This document shows positions 56,516-64,000 of a stretch of DNA of 64,000 nucleotides, piece by piece. Source of the stretch: Morella rubra (taxonomy: Eukaryota; Streptophyta; Magnoliopsida; Fagales; Myricaceae); the NCBI GenBank assembly GCA_003952965.2, contig CM025849.1:32485097-32549096 (forward strand), given 5' to 3'. The notes beneath the pieces are model-generated. The model saw only the letters and a list, made by a program, of their open reading frames with translations. It searched no databases and was not told the DNA's origin. Position numbers and translations under genes: made by a program. The first letter of the stretch is position 1, and each line of letters begins with the position of its first letter.

Positions 56516-56665
56516 CCCCAAGGGCCGGGGTTGTCTGATGGTTAAGGCTAGGGCCTTAGTAGTATAATCCTTTCAAGGTCTCAACTTCAAGACCTCTTAG
56601 ATATTACCAATCTTTTAGGGTCACCTCAGGTCTTTGGCTTGATAATTATCTGATTTTGTAGGGGA
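56516..56665 (+). mobile_element. tRNA-derived SINE, copy 2
   Basis: GGCCGGGGTTGTCTGATGGTTAAGGC has the A-box shape, and GGTCTCAACTTCAAGACC stands at the B-box position. The body (TTAGGGTCACCTCAGGTCTTTGGCTTGATAATTATCTGA) matches copy 1 at 47145-47310. Confidence 0.6.
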
Positions 56666-57359
56666 CAAAAAGACTGTACACACTTCGAGAATAGTCAAAA
56701 TATGCATAAGTTCAGTAGGACACCCACATGTCCCTAACCAAAAGACATGATCAAAGCCATTCAACCATAAAAGCTTGGATTTAATTTCGTATAAAAAAAG
56801 AGTGTTATTTGATTTCTTGCTCAATGAAATTGGCTTGTGAAACGAATGAAAGCCTAATGCATTTAGAATTAGAATAAGCTAGTAAACACTTATGCAGCTT
56901 TGTGCAGCCAAAAGGCCAATCAATCATATCCCCTACACAAAGGTTCACCCTCCATTGGTAAGAAAATCTAAAACCAATAATCAGCCTAGTTTAAAAATAG
57001 AAAATAATTATACTTTACACCTTTCAATTATGGGATCTTGATACTTTGTACTCAATTTATTATATTTTTTATGCATTAAAATGATAATTTTATCTTTAAG
57101 ACCTCAAAAAATCAATTTTGTCAATTTTGATAGAAAATTTTAAGGATAATATAAAGTGTCAAAAATCAATAATTGTGAGTGCAATGTGACAAAAATAATG
57201 TTGGAGTATAAAATGTTAAAATTCTCATAATTTGAGACTGGAAAGTGAATTATCTTTCAAAAATATATTCATCACACTTAATCTACCTCTGACAATATAC
57301 AATTAATCTAATTATTAGCAATTTTGGATGAACATGTATAGATGGGTGGGAACTATTTT

Positions 57360-58100
57360 GTAGCATCCAATTGGGACAAATAATTATAGAAGATTTAGGT
57401 CTTGGTGAGTTAGGCAATGACACTTCTCTTGCTTTTCTTCTCTCTACCAACTATCAAAACTCCGACCAAAACTCATTAGGGGTGGGCAAATATTCTGGCC
57501 ATAATCAGAATTTTCTGTTTCAGTTTTAATTTCACACATATTGGACTCGGAATTAGAATGCTTTTTTTTTTTTACACTTTTTGAAATCTGAACTTGAAAC
57601 CAAAATTTATATTTTGGCCAAAAAAATTAACCAAAAGAGCCCACAAATAAAAACGTAATCAAAATTTACATTCCAATAAATACCGAATCGGGCCATTCGG
57701 TTACCACCTTGAGACTCACCACCCATTTGGAGCTGCTGGCATGTGTTTTAGTGAAAAGGTGTTCAGATAATTTGAATAAAAAAGGTGCGTGTGATAAGTC
57801 ATTTTCCATTTAGCTGAAATTTGATCAATTTGTGTTCTTTTTTTTTTAAGTAAGTCCGAACAAAAAATAAATATTGGAAACAAATTTAGCGACCAAGCAG
57901 AAAAAGGAATAATAATAATTTGGTGAAGAGCTTTTTTTTTGGGGAAATGAAATCTAAAATTAAATATTATATTTTAAAAAATTGTCGTGGTGCCCTGCCG
58001 CCTAATCCTACTGATAGCTAGAGGACGGAGCGCCGGTCTCTTCTACGCCAAAGATCGAATCTTCGCATGCGGTCTACTCTTATGCAGCTGTACTGGTCAA
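57360..58100. other. Upstream region of NFS2
   Basis: Mostly AT-rich DNA. TAAATATTATATTTTAAAAAA at 57961-57980 is a possible TATA-rich core promoter about 120 bp before the chosen start codon. The GC-richer part 57990-58102 is probably 5' UTR; it contains an in-frame ATG at 58067 that would add 12 residues. Confidence 0.4.
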
Positions 58101-58102
58101 CG

Positions 58103-63517
<5,415 letters not shown>

Positions 63518-64000
63518 AGTTAATTGATCTCCATGCCGGCTGCTTTTAGATTTTGTGTCAAATGTTCAGCTACCACAATGAGTTTTATACGTCAACCTTT
63601 TAATTTTTCTCCATTTTGTTAAGAGTGGTCCTGATGATTCTGCTTCACCTTCAATTCGTCTATTTTCTGTATCCACTACCCACGATGTAATCTATTTTCT
63701 ATAGAGGGAAAATGCATAAGATATTGATTGGTCTATCTCTACAGTTACAAGATTCTTATCAGCCAATGAACTAGTACTCTACTACGGGCTATTGAGTTGT
63801 TTGGACTTTTGTCTAAGGGTGTGCTTTTTAGATTGTTGACCACTTAAGAACATAAACATTATGCTCAACGTCGGGGTTGGTGGCCTTTTCTACAGGAAGG
63901 TTTTAATCCTAATGCTTCGGTACTAACAACTCCTAACAGAGGGTTCTGATGCTATTGGCTAATTGGATTAGGGACATTGATGGACTTTATTAATGTGTTG
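63518..64000. other. NFS2 3' UTR and downstream DNA
   Basis: No further gene is seen before the window edge. I could not fix the poly(A) site; no perfect AATAAA was noted in the first 200 bp. Confidence 0.4.

Larger units (their letters stand above)
47870..57350 (-). repeat. Duplicated unit II, copy B, holding peptide gene 4 and two later insertions
   Basis: It is paralogous to 44095-47100. It is about three times longer because of the CACTA element (48211-53515), the palindromic MITE (53965-54542), (TA)n growth (54806-54838) and a SINE (56516-56665). The remaining backbone aligns in order with copy A. Confidence 0.8.

Noticed and set aside
58067-58102. Upstream ATG at 58067 as the NFS2 start
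   Set aside because: The ATG at 58103 gives METVVHKLPS, which matches the start of the Arabidopsis protein, and the extra 12 residues do not fit the transit-peptide pattern.

Overview
This window looks like nuclear DNA from a eudicot plant. It is AT-rich, its introns have plant-type GT-AG borders, and it carries a plastid-type cysteine desulfurase gene, a terpene synthase relic, and plant CACTA, Mutator-like, LINE, SINE, Ty1/copia and Ty3/gypsy sequences. I cannot name the species. Only one conserved, clearly functional multi-exon gene is present: NFS2 (SufS-type cysteine desulfurase of chloroplast Fe-S assembly), 10 exons at 58103-63517 on the + strand.

The rest is a repeat-rich accessory region built around a minus-strand family of small secreted proteins with eight cysteines. 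Two members look whole in frame (4159-4566 and 55659-56108). Two look broken (27010-27357 and 45797-46237). One diverged member is split by a 3.2 kb CACTA transposon (10063-13710). Two further family units survive only as flanks (about 920-1600 and 31690-31848). Long stretches around these genes are segmental duplications of each other: 3836-5655 with 26340-28080, 300-745 with 28085-28545, and 44095-47100 with 47870-57350.

Layout. 0-6 kb: flank-only unit, LINE piece, dispersed repeat, peptide gene 1. 6-10 kb: a MITE-like piece, a 1.0 kb Mutator-like element with a 9-bp target duplication, a small CACTA-type MITE. 10-13.7 kb: split peptide gene plus a CACTA element that captured exons of a FRIENDLY/CLU (clustered mitochondria) gene. 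15.8-23.2 kb: dispersed repeat with an inserted solo-LTR-like unit, then a 4.65 kb element with CATTACAA ends carrying an NDL (N-myc downregulated-like) exon and possible ARM-repeat E3 ligase pieces. 23-31.7 kb: copia fossil, peptide gene 2, a 2.6 kb inverted repeat, LINE pieces. 31.9-41.7 kb: copia fossil with a nested solo LTR, a broken terpene synthase gene, a gag-only copia fossil, a gypsy fragment. 44-57.3 kb: two tandem duplicated units with peptide genes 3 and 4; the second unit hosts a 5.3 kb CACTA/En-Spm element full of GGTTCGAACC-like repeats and a palindromic Mutator-type MITE. 57.4-64 kb: NFS2 and its flanks.

No operon-like or pathway linkage is visible. The most unusual things are the eight-cysteine peptide cluster (possible defence or signalling peptides; function unknown), the gene-capturing transposons, and the CACTA element whose repeats match the core of the RNA polymerase III B box. 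Boundaries read by eye are good to a few bases where a target duplication is quoted and to tens of bases otherwise.
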